From NCBI GenBank assembly GCA_002441585.1, contig DJWS01000008.1, positions 109,641 through 173,640 on the forward strand: a DNA stretch of 64,000 nucleotides, in the 5' to 3' direction. Numbering within the stretch: position 1 is the stretch's first letter; each line of letters begins with the position of its first letter. Below the pieces are notes generated by a model. It was not told the DNA's origin and did not search any database. It saw only the letters and a program-made list of their open reading frames with translations. Shown piece after piece: positions 33,721 to 42,273 of this stretch. The translations under genes and the position numbers were made by a program. The DNA comes from Candidatus Saccharibacteria bacterium UBA6224 (GTDB taxonomy: Bacteria > Patescibacteriota > Saccharimonadia > Saccharimonadales > UBA4665).

Positions 33721-34674
33721 ATGAAACAACCCCATGGTTCTACTAGCGGAATAGTACGCAGCTTGAGCGAGCACCGCAGGCTTGTGGTCGTTGGGCTGCT
33801 ACTGTCGGCCGCCGCCTACGTGGTCATACCGCAACTCGGATTCTTAGATAATAGCTGGTCAGTTTTGCTAGAGAGTGATTGGCAGCTGGGGCTGATGGCG
33901 GTGGTTGCCTTATTGATTAGTTATGCGGCAGCGACGGGTATATACACTCTGCTGGCAAGCGTCAAGCTTGGCCTAAGGGATACCTATATAGTCCAGATGG
34001 CCAGCTCATTCGCCAGCCGCGCACTACCGGCTGGCGTGGGCAGTCTGGGCGTAAACTACTTATATTTGCGGCGACGCGGCCAAACGAAAGTTGGGGCAGC
34101 ATCGGTGGTGGCCGTGAATAATACAGTAGGCTTTATCGGTCATGCCTGTTGGCTGATGGCGGCCATAGTGTGGCTGCCCGTGGAACTAGCACAGTTGCAC
34201 ATTCCAGGGGGTATACTGCCAATCGTTTTTATTGTGGGAGCGTTACTGCTATTGGCGGCACTATTTTTATGGCATCGGACCACTATGGTGATCCGTAGCT
34301 TCATACGGCAATTGGAACAATATAAGCGCATGCCGTGGCGACTGGCCGCGGCACTTGGTTTCTCGATTATCCTGACCGGTTCCTATATTGCAATGTTGTG
34401 GTTGTCGGGTCGAGCGACGGGGCTCGAGGACTTCGAAATTACTTCGGCGATTGTAGCCTTGACGGTGGGGATAATAGCTCAGACTGCCACGCCAACCCCC
34501 GGAGGGCTTGGTGGGGCTGAGGCTGGGTTGGTGGCGGGACTTACGCTAGTCGGTCTGCCGGTTGTCCAGGCCGTCACCGTGACGGTGTTGTACCGAGTAA
34601 TCACATATTGGTTGCCGCTAGCAATCGGTTCGGTCGCTTTCTGGTGGTCACTTCGCCAAGGCTACATCAGATAA
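33721..34674 (+). CDS. lysylphosphatidylglycerol synthase TM-region/YbhN-like flippase family protein
   Basis: 317 aa integral membrane protein of the UPF0104 type with about eight hydrophobic segments. The sequence shows the family's glycine-rich late motif TPTPGGLGGAEAGLVAGLTLVG (about 260-282) and the middle PAGVGSLGVNYLYLRRRG. The soluble lysyl-transferase domain of MprF is absent, so it probably acts in lipid translocation or glycolipid transport. ATG at 33721 has GAGGAAT upstream; longer ORF extensions are not conserved. Confidence 0.85.
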   Translation: MKQPHGSTSGIVRSLSEHRRLVVVGLLLSAAAYVVIPQLGFLDNSWSVLLESDWQLGLMAVVALLISYAAATGIYTLLASVKLGLRDTYIVQMASSFASRALPAGVGSLGVNYLYLRRRGQTKVGAASVVAVNNTVGFIGHACWLMAAIVWLPVELAQLHIPGGILPIVFIVGALLLLAALFLWHRTTMVIRSFIRQLEQYKRMPWRLAAALGFSIILTGSYIAMLWLSGRATGLEDFEITSAIVALTVGIIAQTATPTPGGLGGAEAGLVAGLTLVGLPVVQAVTVTVLYRVITYWLPLAIGSVAFWWSLRQGYIR

Positions 34675-34677
34675 TAT

Positions 34678-35625
34678 TTATTGATATGAGACGTACCAGG
34701 GACTAGGTGTTATACGCATGGTTTCGGCTGGGCTAAGAAGCGTGGTGTCCTCGTCGTAGAAATTCTTCCAGCCGAACTTGACGTTCTTGGGCTCCTGGCG
34801 AAGAATTGCTCGCCAGGTATCTTGCTTTTGCGGTTGGCTGCCCTGACCGTCCATTTGTATCATGGTAGCCAATTCCGGGTGGCTGGTGTTCAGCAGATCA
34901 CGATTGGGCAACATGTCGGTCCGGAACTGGTGCAGCAAGAACAGCTTTTGGGGTAATTTATTTTCCCGAGTAAACTTAGCCAACCAATCAGCAGTCGCGT
35001 TGACTTCGGTGATAGGAACATTGCCGATTTGCCGGAGCGGAATCTGAGTCGGAGTCAGCCGCCACTCCGGGTCGAGCGCCAGCCCGACATTAGGCTCCGC
35101 CAGTAAAGGTGCAAGCTCTTTAGCCTGTTTCAAAAAGTCGGTGCGACCCGATTGCAGGTCAAGTACCACGTAAACGCCATGGGTTTTAGCCACCTCGATC
35201 CATTGGCTTAGCACCGAGTTCGGTATGGCCCGCGAGTAATCGTTATCTTCGGTAGGAAAGGCGGACGCGACAGTTGCGATGATTTCAAAAGTCGGTAATA
35301 CGGTTTCATTGGAGTGGGCCTGGTACTGCTTGGCGAGCTGTTTCACTCGCTTAACCGAGGCCTCGGGCCCCTGTTCGCCAAGTACTCCCAGCACTGGTGC
35401 GCCCGGCGAGCCGTACAGCGCCACTAGCCGATAGTCTGGCACTAGGGTTCGCCCACCCGCCGGAAACTGATATGGAGCGACACGTGGTCGGTGAGACCGT
35501 GTGATGGTCAGGGTCTTAGTGCCTATCACGGGTTGCCAGTATGTACCGGCCAGAGATAATAGCCAAACCAGTAGCAGTAGTTGAGCAGCGGAGTACCAGG
35601 AAATTTGCGGGAGACGCCTCTTCAT
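34678..35625 (-). CDS. exported protein with glycoside-hydrolase-like barrel
   Basis: 315 aa. A signal anchor at about 15-28 precedes an extracytosolic domain of TIM-barrel type, suggested by regular beta-alpha segments such as VVLDLQSGRTDFL (about 154), VGLALDPEWRL (about 179), KLFLLHQFRTDML (about 224) and ATMIQMDGQG (about 250). Acidic residues at strand ends would suit a hydrolase, but the catalytic pair cannot be assigned. It is convergent with the upstream flippase-like gene (3-nt gap). Confidence 0.7.
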   Translation of the reverse strand: MKRRLPQISWYSAAQLLLLVWLLSLAGTYWQPVIGTKTLTITRSHRPRVAPYQFPAGGRTLVPDYRLVALYGSPGAPVLGVLGEQGPEASVKRVKQLAKQYQAHSNETVLPTFEIIATVASAFPTEDNDYSRAIPNSVLSQWIEVAKTHGVYVVLDLQSGRTDFLKQAKELAPLLAEPNVGLALDPEWRLTPTQIPLRQIGNVPITEVNATADWLAKFTRENKLPQKLFLLHQFRTDMLPNRDLLNTSHPELATMIQMDGQGSQPQKQDTWRAILRQEPKNVKFGWKNFYDEDTTLLSPAETMRITPSPWYVSYQ

Positions 35626-35670
35626 TGAACCATGATAGCTGGCATATTCGCCGATGGCAACGCAGCTATG

Positions 35671-36183
35671 CTATTTGTCGGGCGACATAAGCGTCGCGGC
35701 CTTTACGAGGTTGCGTTGTCCGATTGCGAAATCAAGTGAGGTTAGGGCGCTTTCGTGCACTGCCTGACCATGTAGCGTGGCGACGCAATCGAGCACCACC
35801 CGTACCGGAATATTGTGGTCGAAAATGCTCATCGCAGTAGCGCTGACACTGATATCGGTAAATACGCCGGCGATATAGACCTCATCATATTGCTTGATTA
35901 TCGGTAGGGTTTCGTCATTGACGCAGTTGTAGGTGCTGCGCCAGTAAATTGGCAGATTCAGCGGCTCAATTTCTGGGATAACATCCGTCTCGTGGGGATC
36001 GAAAAAGTGTTCCCAATTAAGCTGTGTATAAAAAAGACTATCCTTATCATTCTTAAAGCAGCAATGAATGATGTCGCCATCGAAGGATTTGCACAGCCGG
36101 ACAGTTCGCAGCATGACAGCCTCGGTGGCAGTCCGGTTGCGCCAGCCCTTCTGCATATCAATGACCAGTAGGAGTGATTTCAT
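35671..36183 (-). CDS. isochorismatase-like protein lacking the usual cysteine
   Basis: 170 aa. The N-terminal LLLVIDMQKGW (Asp near residue 8) matches cysteine-hydrolase-fold enzymes. The usual Lys region reads YWRSTYN (Arg instead of Lys), and the nucleophile loop reads VFTDISVSATAMSIF, where the family has Cys before Val. The classical Asp-Lys-Cys triad is therefore incomplete, and a binding or altered catalytic role is likely. ATG at 36183 with TATAAT 9 nt upstream and no SD. Confidence 0.75.
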   Translation of the reverse strand: MKSLLLVIDMQKGWRNRTATEAVMLRTVRLCKSFDGDIIHCCFKNDKDSLFYTQLNWEHFFDPHETDVIPEIEPLNLPIYWRSTYNCVNDETLPIIKQYDEVYIAGVFTDISVSATAMSIFDHNIPVRVVLDCVATLHGQAVHESALTSLDFAIGQRNLVKAATLMSPDK

Positions 36184-36217
36184 GATGGGTATATTATAAC
36201 CATCTATCAGTCCAAAA

Positions 36218-36249
36218 AACACACCCACCTGATGCGAGGTGGGTGTGTA
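36218..36249 (-). terminator. terminator of the gene at 36269
   Basis: ACACACCCACCT / AGGTGGGTGTGT followed by a T-run on the minus strand. Confidence 0.85.
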
Positions 36250-36268
36250 TGCCTGGGATTGTGGGGGC

Positions 36269-36823
36269 TTAGCTGTTGTCGCGATCGCCCATCATGCCCA
36301 TGCCATGATGTCCGCCAAATCCACCGTGGGAACTGCCGGTCCCAGCGTGGGGGCCGCCGCCCATGAGGATACCTTGCAGTTTGGTCAGATCAATACCTTG
36401 CTGCTTGGCCCATTCTTGGAGCGTGGCTCGGTCCTGCTCCATTTTGGCTTGGCGTTCGGCCGGCGTCATATCTGCAAATCGACTCTGGTCTGCCTCTCGA
36501 GTTGCCCGCATCTCTTTAATCTTGGCTTCGATAGTCGTTTTTTGCTGGGTCGTTATGGTGCCGTTATCAACAAGCGTCTGCAGTCGTTGTTCTGCCTGGG
36601 CTTGATGTTCGGCTTGATGCGCGGCGCGGTCTTCATCGAAAACCTTTTGGACGTCGCGCGTGTTTAGGCGAAACCTATCGGCAACTCTTTCGACTAGCGT
36701 TTGCCTTTCGGGCGTTGCTGCACGGGCATTGTTAGATGTCAGGGCAAGGCTCGTGACACTTGCAAGCCCGACAGCACCTAACACGCCACCGACTAACAGC
36801 GAACGTTTTAGGATTCGTTTCAT
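36269..36823 (-). CDS. secreted helical protein with His/Met/Gly-rich tail
   Basis: 184 aa. A signal peptide at about 8-35 (LLVGGVLGAVGLASVTSLAL, cleavage near ARA-AT) precedes a charged helical domain (about 40-145) and a C-terminal tail GGFGGHHGMGMMGDRDNS. The tail suggests metal binding. The organisation recalls small exported CPR proteins often annotated only as hypothetical. Good SD (GGGAGG). Followed by its own terminator. Confidence 0.78.
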   Translation of the reverse strand: MKRILKRSLLVGGVLGAVGLASVTSLALTSNNARAATPERQTLVERVADRFRLNTRDVQKVFDEDRAAHQAEHQAQAEQRLQTLVDNGTITTQQKTTIEAKIKEMRATREADQSRFADMTPAERQAKMEQDRATLQEWAKQQGIDLTKLQGILMGGGPHAGTGSSHGGFGGHHGMGMMGDRDNS

Positions 36824-37030
36824 ATTAACCTCCCTGTGTAATATTATAGGCCGGCTATAATCTTTCCGGCGTTTCGGGCTAAAGATACTGAAGTCGTTCG
36901 TGCAAGCGTCCTAACACAACGCTTGCATAATACGCCCGTAACCTGAAGGATTGCTTATGGACCTTTGCTGCTTCGATTCGGCAAAGACACCTGGTCAAAT
37001 TGGCGGCAGAGGAGTACAATCTCGAGTATT

Positions 37031-37423
37031 ATGGGTTTATTCGGATCAGCTCCTAAGATTGTTATCGTCGAGGACAATGACGCCCTGGCAGAAATCTACA
37101 AGACACGCCTCGAGATCATCGGCTATAAGTGTTATGTCGCGACTGATGGCGAACAGGCGCTGGCGATGATTCAGCAGGAGAAGCCCCATCTGGTGCTACT
37201 AGACCTGATGGTACCCAAGATAGCTGGCGATCAGATTTTGGCAACGATGCGCGCAAGCGATTGGGGCAAGGATATCAAAGTGCACATCATCTCGAACTTG
37301 AACGAAAGTGATGCCCCGGCAGGATTGCGCGAGCAGGGCATAGAAGGCTATTCGGTCAAAGCAAATTTGGCCTACGATGATATCGATCAACTGGTCAACA
37401 GCATTCTCGGCCCGGGCGTCTAG
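37031..37423 (+). CDS. single-domain response regulator (REC only)
   Basis: 130 aa CheY-like receiver: acidic pair VEDNDA (about 12-16), phospho-acceptor Asp in LVLLDLMVP (about 57), conserved Ser/Thr position in HIISNLNES (about 87), Lys in GYSVKAN (about 109). No output domain, and no histidine kinase is adjacent. ATG at 37031 is preceded by ATTATG with no SD; the 5' region to 36965 reads open but is not conserved. Confidence 0.9.
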   Translation: MGLFGSAPKIVIVEDNDALAEIYKTRLEIIGYKCYVATDGEQALAMIQQEKPHLVLLDLMVPKIAGDQILATMRASDWGKDIKVHIISNLNESDAPAGLREQGIEGYSVKANLAYDDIDQLVNSILGPGV

Positions 37424-37449
37424 TCATCCGTCTTTGCATAAAATCTCGT

Positions 37450-37671
37450 TTATAGACTAAGAAATTGGAATATGTAATATACCAAATAGGCCGGCCAGAC
37501 TATGGCCTTCAAGATCGCTAGGATTACAAGCCAAAATGTACCCGAGTGAAAGTGCAAGAAGTATATCAGTGCACCAACGAACCCAAAAAACCACACCGCA
37601 CCTGCGTTGTTCGGATGCGTGACGTCTGAACGCTTATATCTATTGCTGGATGATTCATCTTTGTCGGCCAT
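37450..37671 (-). CDS. small two-helix membrane protein
   Basis: 73 aa from ATG at 37671 with SD GGAGGA. Polar N-terminus (MADKDESSSNRYKRSD), then two hydrophobic segments (about 25-44 and 48-70). Its pattern NNAGAVWFFGFVGALIYFLHF is seen in small conserved membrane proteins of unknown role. Convergent with the response-regulator gene. Confidence 0.75.
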   Translation of the reverse strand: MADKDESSSNRYKRSDVTHPNNAGAVWFFGFVGALIYFLHFHSGTFWLVILAILKAIVWPAYLVYYIFQFLSL

Positions 37672-37811
37672 AGCTCCTCCTTTTACTGATTGTGGTCGCG
37701 CTGCTTTAGTTCCAGGGACAATAGTAGGGCATTGCAAAGATATCTGCAGTAAAAATCCATGCCAAGACTGACCAATATGGGCAGTTTATGGTCTGTCCGA
37801 TTCGGGTAGGG

Positions 37812-38711
37812 CTAGACTTGGAGTCTCTCGATTTTGTCTAGAGCTGGCAAGGCGAACAGGACGAAGGATAACTCGCCGCTTGAGAAGTCGTTGGATGCGG
37901 TTATGCTCACGCTAGACCCCGTCGACCACTTGTAATCACCGGATTCATGCAGCGTTTCGTGGATGTGTCCATGCATGGTAAGTAATGGGGATTCATTTTC
38001 GATGAACTCACGAATGGCAATGCTGCCGACGTGTTGCTGCCCATCCTTGAGGTATTTGTTGTCGGGAGCTACCATGTCTAGCGGCGTGTCGAACGGAGCC
38101 TCGTGAAATACATAAATCGTTTTTTTGGGGTCGCTGAGCTTAGCCAAGTTAGCCAAGTCATCTCGAATCGTCGATTGCCTATCGATATCCGTGGTGTAAT
38201 CGACCGCGTAGTGCTTACCGTCTTTGGATGAATAACCATGGTCGCGGAACACCTTGTGTGTCATAACCCCCGGCCGTGTATCCCATTTTTCCCAATCTTT
38301 GTGCTGGAACGGCGTCAACCCAACGTACGGATAGCCGGCCACGTACAATTCTTGGTCTGAAATCGGTAGCTTGGCTACTTCATTATTCAGGAAATGTACG
38401 TTCTTTATGTTGGCCTGCTTCACTAGCGGATAATTGCTTATAAAATCATCATTACCAAAAATGAGATATACGTTGGTGATTTTGCCAAGTTCGGTCAGGT
38501 ACCCGAGGAAATAATCGTTGATAAAATCGGCCTGCATCTTGATGGTTCTGACCTTGTTTTCCGGAGACCATGACCCGCCGTCTTTCGGCAAGATGTCGCC
38601 GCACAAGAAGACGAAATTTACACCACGCTCACGGGCCAGGCGTTTGATCTTATCGTATTGGACTTTGTTACCGTGGACGTCGGCAGCTGACAAGCAGAGA
38701 TATTGTTTCAT
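37812..38711 (-). CDS. calcineurin-like metallophosphoesterase
   Basis: 299 aa. Metal-ligand blocks in order: SAADVHGN (Asp/His near 9-11), LCGDILP (about 37), FGNDDF (about 84), YVFHEAPFD (about 194) and MHGHIHE (about 253). The middle TYYDIDRQ-type region is extended relative to minimal members. Substrate unknown; UDP-sugar or protein phosphatase-type substrates are both possible. Coupled by a 4-nt overlap to the upstream nucleotidyltransferase gene. Confidence 0.9.
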   Translation of the reverse strand: MKQYLCLSAADVHGNKVQYDKIKRLARERGVNFVFLCGDILPKDGGSWSPENKVRTIKMQADFINDYFLGYLTELGKITNVYLIFGNDDFISNYPLVKQANIKNVHFLNNEVAKLPISDQELYVAGYPYVGLTPFQHKDWEKWDTRPGVMTHKVFRDHGYSSKDGKHYAVDYTTDIDRQSTIRDDLANLAKLSDPKKTIYVFHEAPFDTPLDMVAPDNKYLKDGQQHVGSIAIREFIENESPLLTMHGHIHETLHESGDYKWSTGSSVSITASNDFSSGELSFVLFALPALDKIERLQV

Positions 38712-39640
38712 CGTCTTGATTTGTGGGGTCTGATTTGCGGCCAGTACTTAGCCAGGGTGCCAAAAAGTTGCTGAACAACCACTGTGGGGTCTAATTGCAC
38801 GAAATCTCCAACAGCTTCCAGGCTTCTGCGGCTAGGCGCTTGGACGAACCGCTGCTCGGACTTAAGGTCCGAGGAACTATTATTATACATAAGCGTATCA
38901 GATTGCATCTTATCGAACTCTAGGCCGAGCACCATGACCTCTGTATCATAATCTGAGGTCTCGCTATCCAACTCTTCGTCCGGCCGTATCTTGATAACCT
39001 GATCGGCGATGATGTCTGGTTTTGCCTTACCGTCTATGTAAACCGATTTGCCGTTCAGCACCATCCTGCCGGTTTGAGGTATATCAGTGACAGTACTGCC
39101 GTCCTGTCCGATGCGATCACTTCGGCAGAGAAAGTCGATGAGGTGAATATTGCCCGTTTGATCTATCCCGGGTAAGAAATATTTTCGGTCGCCAGTTTTG
39201 GCATGCCGGCTGGGCCGGAATTCGGTCGCGTACGGTTTTTCTGTGGTAGGGTAGTTTTCGCGGAATGCCGGTTCGCTCATATGTAGGCTAACTTTGCGCC
39301 CGTGCTGGCTTCGTATGGCAGTGGATACATAATCAATTCGATGTATGCCCCTGGCGGCAACCAATCCCGGCATCAGAGAATCTCTTAAATCGGGTGAGAT
39401 ATCACTGAATTCACCGACGACCGTGAAGTCGATGTCGGATGTGGGCGTTAGTAGGCGATCGGCCATGATGCTGCCGTGGACAAAAACAGATTGGCCATAA
39501 TCGTGAAGACTATCAAAAAACTGGAGATCGACCGCAGTCAATCCAGCGCTACCAAGCAGCGTGGCAACTCTTGGGTTATGGAGGGCACTACGACCTTGCT
39601 CGGTATCAAAAGGGACTACTTCGTTATCTCTATATGCCAT
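38708..39640 (-). CDS. nucleotidyltransferase-fold protein
   Basis: 310 aa from ATG at 39640 (an in-frame ATG at 39658 is possible; no SD). The polymerase-beta-type active site appears as VFVHGSIMADRLLTPTSDIDFTVVG (Gly-Ser then DxD, about 52-76). The rest is alpha/beta with no HEPN or tRNA-binding domain recognised. Paired with a metallophosphoesterase in an overlapping gene arrangement, which suggests opposing addition and removal of a nucleotidyl or phosphoryl group. Confidence 0.75.
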   Translation of the reverse strand: MAYRDNEVVPFDTEQGRSALHNPRVATLLGSAGLTAVDLQFFDSLHDYGQSVFVHGSIMADRLLTPTSDIDFTVVGEFSDISPDLRDSLMPGLVAARGIHRIDYVSTAIRSQHGRKVSLHMSEPAFRENYPTTEKPYATEFRPSRHAKTGDRKYFLPGIDQTGNIHLIDFLCRSDRIGQDGSTVTDIPQTGRMVLNGKSVYIDGKAKPDIIADQVIKIRPDEELDSETSDYDTEVMVLGLEFDKMQSDTLMYNNSSSDLKSEQRFVQAPSRRSLEAVGDFVQLDPTVVVQQLFGTLAKYWPQIRPHKSRR

Positions 39641-39801
39641 ATATGTATATAATACCACAAAACCAAACCTTGTGCAACTAATTCTTTGATATTCTGGGGA
39701 TGAGGATTTGCTTCCTGGACGTCATGGGGGTGCTATGCGATATTCACTGTATATTCACGCCGATCATCGTAATTTAACCGAATACTCTTTGGGGGGTCGG
39801 G

Positions 39802-40614
39802 CTAGTCACCCACTTCCGTGCGTACCTGTAATTGTCCGCCGGATAGGGTCAGTGTTATTTGGATTTCGGTGGAGCCCTTGAAGGTTACTTCCACATTGCT
39901 GCCGCTAGAGCCTCCTTCATAGGTGTATCGCGGCGCCGGATTAATCGATATGACGTAAATCATGCTCGAGGTGTACTCTACACTAATCGATCCGCCACTG
40001 GTTGAAATAGTTTTCGAGCGTCGAACGGATGTCTGCGGAGCTGTTTGGGTTGTTGAGCCGCTTCTTCCGCTGAAGTCGTCCGGGTTTGTTGGAATCGTTT
40101 TGTTGATCTTGGGCACCTTGGGCTTCGCGATAACTTCAAAGTCCTGGTATGGCAGAGAATTATAGTACTCGACATAAGCGACGACTCGATATTTTCCCGG
40201 GCGATCGAAGAGATGATGCCAGGGTGCGAACGTACCCGAAGCCGAACCGTTCGCGGGCACCCGCACCTGTCGGTTCTCGGCGATACAATCTTTCAGGTCT
40301 GCTCGGTCATGGATACGCTGCCAGGAATCATTGGTCCAGCGGTAGACCTCCAGGGGCTCGCTAGGGCAGTGATTCGTGACGTAAATCGTGCTATTGAAAC
40401 GATTATATACAGTGAATGTCACAGGCTCACCTACCAGATATTTGGAATGAGGCACCACCAGCTGAACATTTCCAGCGGGTATGCTGTGAGTGCCAATGCG
40501 ATTACTGAAAAGGTATAGCCCAACGACGCTACCCGCTAATACAAGTGAGTAAATGATAATCCACATGATGCGCCAGCGTTTTTGATCGTAGACGTAAAGC
40601 AACTCGCCTTTCAT
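39802..40614 (-). CDS. membrane-anchored extracytosolic protein of the redox cluster
   Basis: 270 aa from ATG at 40614, whose SD (GGAGG) lies in the end of the preceding gene; the start overlaps that stop (ATGA). One membrane helix at about 17-36, then an Ig-like beta domain (about 45-165: PHSKYLVGEPVTFTVYN and NGSASGTFAPWHHLFDRPGKY) typical of intracellular-proteinase-inhibitor or copper-chaperone-like folds. A Ser/Thr linker leads to a small C-terminal beta domain. It may be the redox partner or anchor; function unproven. Confidence 0.75.
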   Translation of the reverse strand: MKGELLYVYDQKRWRIMWIIIYSLVLAGSVVGLYLFSNRIGTHSIPAGNVQLVVPHSKYLVGEPVTFTVYNRFNSTIYVTNHCPSEPLEVYRWTNDSWQRIHDRADLKDCIAENRQVRVPANGSASGTFAPWHHLFDRPGKYRVVAYVEYYNSLPYQDFEVIAKPKVPKINKTIPTNPDDFSGRSGSTTQTAPQTSVRRSKTISTSGGSISVEYTSSMIYVISINPAPRYTYEGGSSGSNVEVTFKGSTEIQITLTLSGGQLQVRTEVGD

Positions 40615-41330
40615 ATGGTCTTTGCCCTCCAGAGCCGATGCATGATACTTACTGCGATAATCACGCCGAAACCAATCCATATGAGGCGAAACCACCCGCG
40701 CGCTAAATCAGTTCCGAGATAAAGGGCATGAACGAACACGAATGCGATGACGAGATACGACAACAGGTGGGTTAATTTCCACAGGGCTGGCTTCTTTTCT
40801 ACCCAAAGCAGTGATGTGACTATGATGGCGATCGACAAATAAAATGCCAAAACGCCCAGCGCCACGTACAAGGAGCCCAGCTGAATGCCGAAGAGCGTAA
40901 CAGGGCGATAATCTGATAGCCAGGGCACCAGCACGTCCCATATGTTGAATTGTACGAAGTGATCAAATAGCAGCATCACGATGTGGGTCAATACGGCCAC
41001 ACCGAAGGTGATACCGAGTGCGCGATGGGTTGCCCAGGCGGTTAGGGGCTCGAGGTAGCGGTATGTATAGCCGGTTACTTGTCCGATGCCGGATAGTATC
41101 AATATTACCAGCGCGGCGGCCGCGACGAGTCCGCTGGCACGAATGAGATACCACGGCCATGATGTCTTGGCACGCGTCAGCATGCGGTCGCCTAGGCTCG
41201 GTCCAGGGATAACCTGCACCTTAATGGTATTGCTGGTATCGGCGGCCGAAGTCATAGTCGGTGACATGGTGGCGAACGCCCCAAAAAACAGAGCTAGAAC
41301 AAAGCACGCCATCAGTACCATCCTACGCAC
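40611..41330 (-). CDS. ferric-reductase-like transmembrane heme protein
   Basis: About 239 aa. An N-terminal signal-like segment is followed by five or six membrane helices with paired histidines suited to heme b (THRALGITF, LTHIVMLLF, KLTHLLSY and FVHALYLG). GTG at 41330 has AAGGAG at proper spacing and overlaps the apbE stop by 8 nt; ATG at 41321 is the alternative. In this cluster it would carry electrons across the membrane from the cytosolic flavin reductase. Confidence 0.88.
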   Translation of the reverse strand: MRRMVLMACFVLALFFGAFATMSPTMTSAADTSNTIKVQVIPGPSLGDRMLTRAKTSWPWYLIRASGLVAAAALVILILSGIGQVTGYTYRYLEPLTAWATHRALGITFGVAVLTHIVMLLFDHFVQFNIWDVLVPWLSDYRPVTLFGIQLGSLYVALGVLAFYLSIAIIVTSLLWVEKKPALWKLTHLLSYLVIAFVFVHALYLGTDLARGWFRLIWIGFGVIIAVSIMHRLWRAKTI

Positions 41331-42273
41331 GGGCTTTCTCCTTGATTCGCAGTTGTTTCCCGAACGCAATTTGTTGGCCGTCGAGTGTTTGTAGTACGGC
41401 CGAACTGACGCCTTTTGATTTCAAAAATGGCACCGCCTCGCGGCTGCCAAGTATGACAGCACAAGAGGCAAGTACGTCGGCTTCCAGTGCAGAGGAGGTG
41501 CAGACTGACGCCAATCGGATATCTGAAGTCGAGGGTTTTTGGGTGCGAGGATCGATTATGTGGTGCCAGGCGTGACCGCCTCGCTTGCCGGTACGTTTGG
41601 TTGTTCCAGATGATGCGACGGCAAATATTTCATCACTTCCTGTAGTAAAGGATGTTGCCAGTGTTGAGTCCATTTGTCCGGCATTCTCGATGTCCACCGA
41701 CCAGAAATTCAAGTCGCTATCCATACCGCGGGCTACGATGTCGCCACCCAGCGAAAACCAATAGCCAACAACACCGTCTGGGACATACTGGCTTAGTAAG
41801 TCTGCCAGGTAGCCTTTGCCACATCCACCCATATCAATAGCTGCACCGTAAGGTATTTTGGCCCAATCTTCGCCAAGCTCTAATTTGTCCGCCGAGAAGA
41901 CTAGTCGCCGTGAGTAATCTGGCTGACTATCGGCTTCGTGGCCGGGCAGGAATGACCTGGTGTATCCGGCTCGTTGCAGGGCTGGCAAAATGAATGGGTT
42001 GTATAGGCCGGCGGTGAGCATCGACATACGCTCAGAGGCGCGGAGTAAGGCATGAAATTCCGGGCTGATGCTCTGCTTGTTACCTCCCAATCGATTGAAT
42101 ATCGAAAGTTCACTTTCGGGTATGAAACGGCTGAATTGGCGTTCGAAACGGAAGATAACCCCCCACAGTATGTCGAATAATTTGTTTGCGACCGGCTCTG
42201 AGTATTCGGATACCACGACCAACGTTACATCTGACCCGAGTGCTCGTTTGGTCTGGAAATATTTGGTCAGCAT
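41323..42273 (-). CDS. apbE: FAD:protein FMN transferase
   Basis: Attaches FMN covalently to Thr/Ser of extracytosolic flavoproteins. 316 aa with the family regions FSRFIPESELSIFNRLGG (about 51), GAAIDMGGCGKGYLADLL (about 140), SLGGDIVARG (about 168) and HHIIDPRTQKPS (about 227). No classical signal peptide, so the mature protein may act in the cytosol or via an unclear route. No FMN-bind (PF04205-type) substrate is adjacent, so its target here is unclear. Confidence 0.94.
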   Translation of the reverse strand: MLTKYFQTKRALGSDVTLVVVSEYSEPVANKLFDILWGVIFRFERQFSRFIPESELSIFNRLGGNKQSISPEFHALLRASERMSMLTAGLYNPFILPALQRAGYTRSFLPGHEADSQPDYSRRLVFSADKLELGEDWAKIPYGAAIDMGGCGKGYLADLLSQYVPDGVVGYWFSLGGDIVARGMDSDLNFWSVDIENAGQMDSTLATSFTTGSDEIFAVASSGTTKRTGKRGGHAWHHIIDPRTQKPSTSDIRLASVCTSSALEADVLASCAVILGSREAVPFLKSKGVSSAVLQTLDGQQIAFGKQLRIKEKARA

